Part shown: piece after piece, positions 13,435 to 14,585 of the stretch
Numbering within the stretch: the stretch's first letter is position 1
Layout of the letters: each line of letters starts with the position of its first letter
DNA from: GCA-002282575 sp964646525
GTDB taxonomy: Bacteria > Pseudomonadota > Gammaproteobacteria > Thiomicrospirales > Thiomicrospiraceae
NCBI GenBank assembly: GCA_964646525.1
Contig: CAZYER010000039.1
Location: forward strand, 1 to 14,585
Length of the DNA stretch: 14,585 nucleotides
Reading direction: 5' to 3'
The notes under the pieces: generated by a model
What the model saw: the letters and a program-made list of their open reading frames with translations, nothing else
Told to the model about the DNA's origin: nothing
Database searches by the model: none
Translations under genes and position numbers: made by a program

Positions 13435-14585
13435 CAACGCAAGTATTTATCGGATTATCAGCCTTCCAATTTTTTAATTGAGCGCGTTGAATTAACCGTT
13501 CGTTTACATCCGACAGTGACTCAGGTGAGTAGCGTGCTGAGTATTCGTGCTAATCATGATGATGAATCAAAGGTTCTGACCTTACAGGGTGAAGACCTTA
13601 ACCTTATTTCTGTTAGTGTCAATGGTCAAAGGCTTTCGGATTCTGATTATGTGCTCACAGAAGAAGCCTTGCTGTTAACGCTTTCTGGTAGTGAATCGCG
13701 GGTTGAAATTCAAACGGAAGTTAATCCACAAGCCAACTCTCGTTTAGAAGGGCTTTATTTGTCGGATGGCGTCTTCTGTACACAGTGCGAGGCTGAAGGC
13801 TTTAGGCGCATTACCTATTATCTCGATCGCCCCGACGTGATGGCGGTTTATACCACGCGTATTGAATCGCCAGTGTCCTTAGCTCCTGTATTATTATCTA
13901 ATGGCAATTTAGTTGAATCGGGTAACTTGGCAGATGGTTGGCACTTCGCCGTTTGGCATGATCCTTTTCCAAAACCCAGTTATTTGTTCGCCCTAGTAGC
14001 GGGTGATTTGGTTTGTCAACAACGCCATTTTGTGACGGCAGAAGGAAAGGCGGTTTCGTTAGAAGTTTATGTTAAGCAACATCACGCCAGTCGTTGCGAG
14101 CATGCTCTGGTTTCTCTAGAGAATGCCATGCGTTGGGACGAAAAAACCTTTGGCCGTTGTTATGATCTTGATCGCTATATGATTGTCGCCGTTGATGACT
14201 TCAATATGGGTGCTATGGAAAACAAAGGCTTAAACGTGTTTAATGCCCGTTTTGTCTTGGCAGACCCGCAAACTGCAACGGATACGGATTACATTAATAT
14301 TGATAGCGTCATTGCGCATGAGTACTTTCATAACTGGACGGGTAATCGGATTACCTGTCGTGATTGGTTTCAGCTGACGTTAAAAGAAGGCTTAACGGTT
14401 TATCGTGATCAGCTTTATACCGAGCAAACCTTGTTAGGTAAGGTGAAACGTATTGAGGATGTGCGCGGCTTAAGAAGTATTCAGTTTGCTGAAGATGCCA
14501 GTCCGCTTCGCCACCCGATTCAACCATCGTCTTATGTCGAAATGAATAATTTTTATACAGCAACCGTTTATGAAAAAGGGGCTGA
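13435..14585 (+). CDS. pepN: Aminopeptidase N, partial at both ends
   Basis: M1-family zinc metallopeptidase that removes N-terminal residues from peptides in the cytoplasm. The frame is open from the first base after the N run to the window end (383 codons plus 2 bases) with no stop. The visible part starts QRKYLSDYQPSNF, which aligns near residue 9 of E. coli PepN, so only a few N-terminal codons are hidden in the gap. It covers the N-terminal beta domain (TQCEAEGFRRITYYLDRPDV) and the start of the catalytic domain: GAMEN at 14209-14223, HEYFH at 14317-14331, and the third zinc ligand Glu at 14386-14388, exactly 18 residues after HEYFH. The window stops at YEKGA, so the catalytic Tyr region is at the edge and the C-terminal half is absent. 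Confidence 0.96.

Noticed and set aside
13209..13442. Reverse-strand open frame across the N run
   Set aside because: Most of it is unknown bases and the rest is antisense to the lipoprotein signal peptide.

Overview
The window is a housekeeping segment of a gammaproteobacterial chromosome of moderate, slightly AT-leaning base composition. The evidence is the gene order (aspS, yebC-ruvCAB, ybgC-tolQRAB-pal-cpoB, queC, tRNA-Lys, pepN), protein features close to Pseudomonas and Escherichia homologues, and a tRNA with an encoded CCA end. I cannot name a genus. A run of exactly 100 N at 13335-13434 shows this is a draft scaffold.

Layout, all genes on the + strand. 1-85: tail of a gene that looks like a DUF502 membrane protein, overlapping aspS. 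82-1866: aspartyl-tRNA synthetase, probably of the non-discriminating type, closed by a terminator. 1995-2593: a two-gene toxin-antitoxin module (Phd/YefM-like antitoxin, MazF/PemK toxin). 2686-3777: nadA (quinolinate synthase), possibly read from a leaderless mRNA. 3802-12000: one dense run of yebC, ruvC, ruvA, ruvB, ybgC, tolQ, tolR, tolA, tolB, pal and cpoB. From yebC to tolA neighbouring genes overlap by 4 bases or lie within 3 bases. The run ends at a strong intrinsic terminator. 12074-12273: a non-coding stretch rich in inverted repeats. 12274-12981: queC. 13035-13110: tRNA-Lys(UUU) with its own promoter and terminator. 13258-13334: start of a lipoprotein gene cut by the assembly gap. 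13435-14585: aminopeptidase N, missing both ends.

How the genes work together. RuvABC process Holliday junctions. TolQRA, TolB, Pal and CpoB form the envelope-spanning Tol-Pal machine, which constricts the outer membrane at division and couples it to peptidoglycan synthesis. YbgC is the thioesterase usually encoded with them. QueC makes the queuosine precursor preQ0, and NadA makes quinolinate for NAD.

Most of the window is well-known biology, and I found no convincing new multi-gene system. The points most worth a second look are the structured region upstream of queC (where many relatives carry queE), a probable leaderless nadA promoter, the toxin-antitoxin insertion, and the signature residues of a non-discriminating AspRS.
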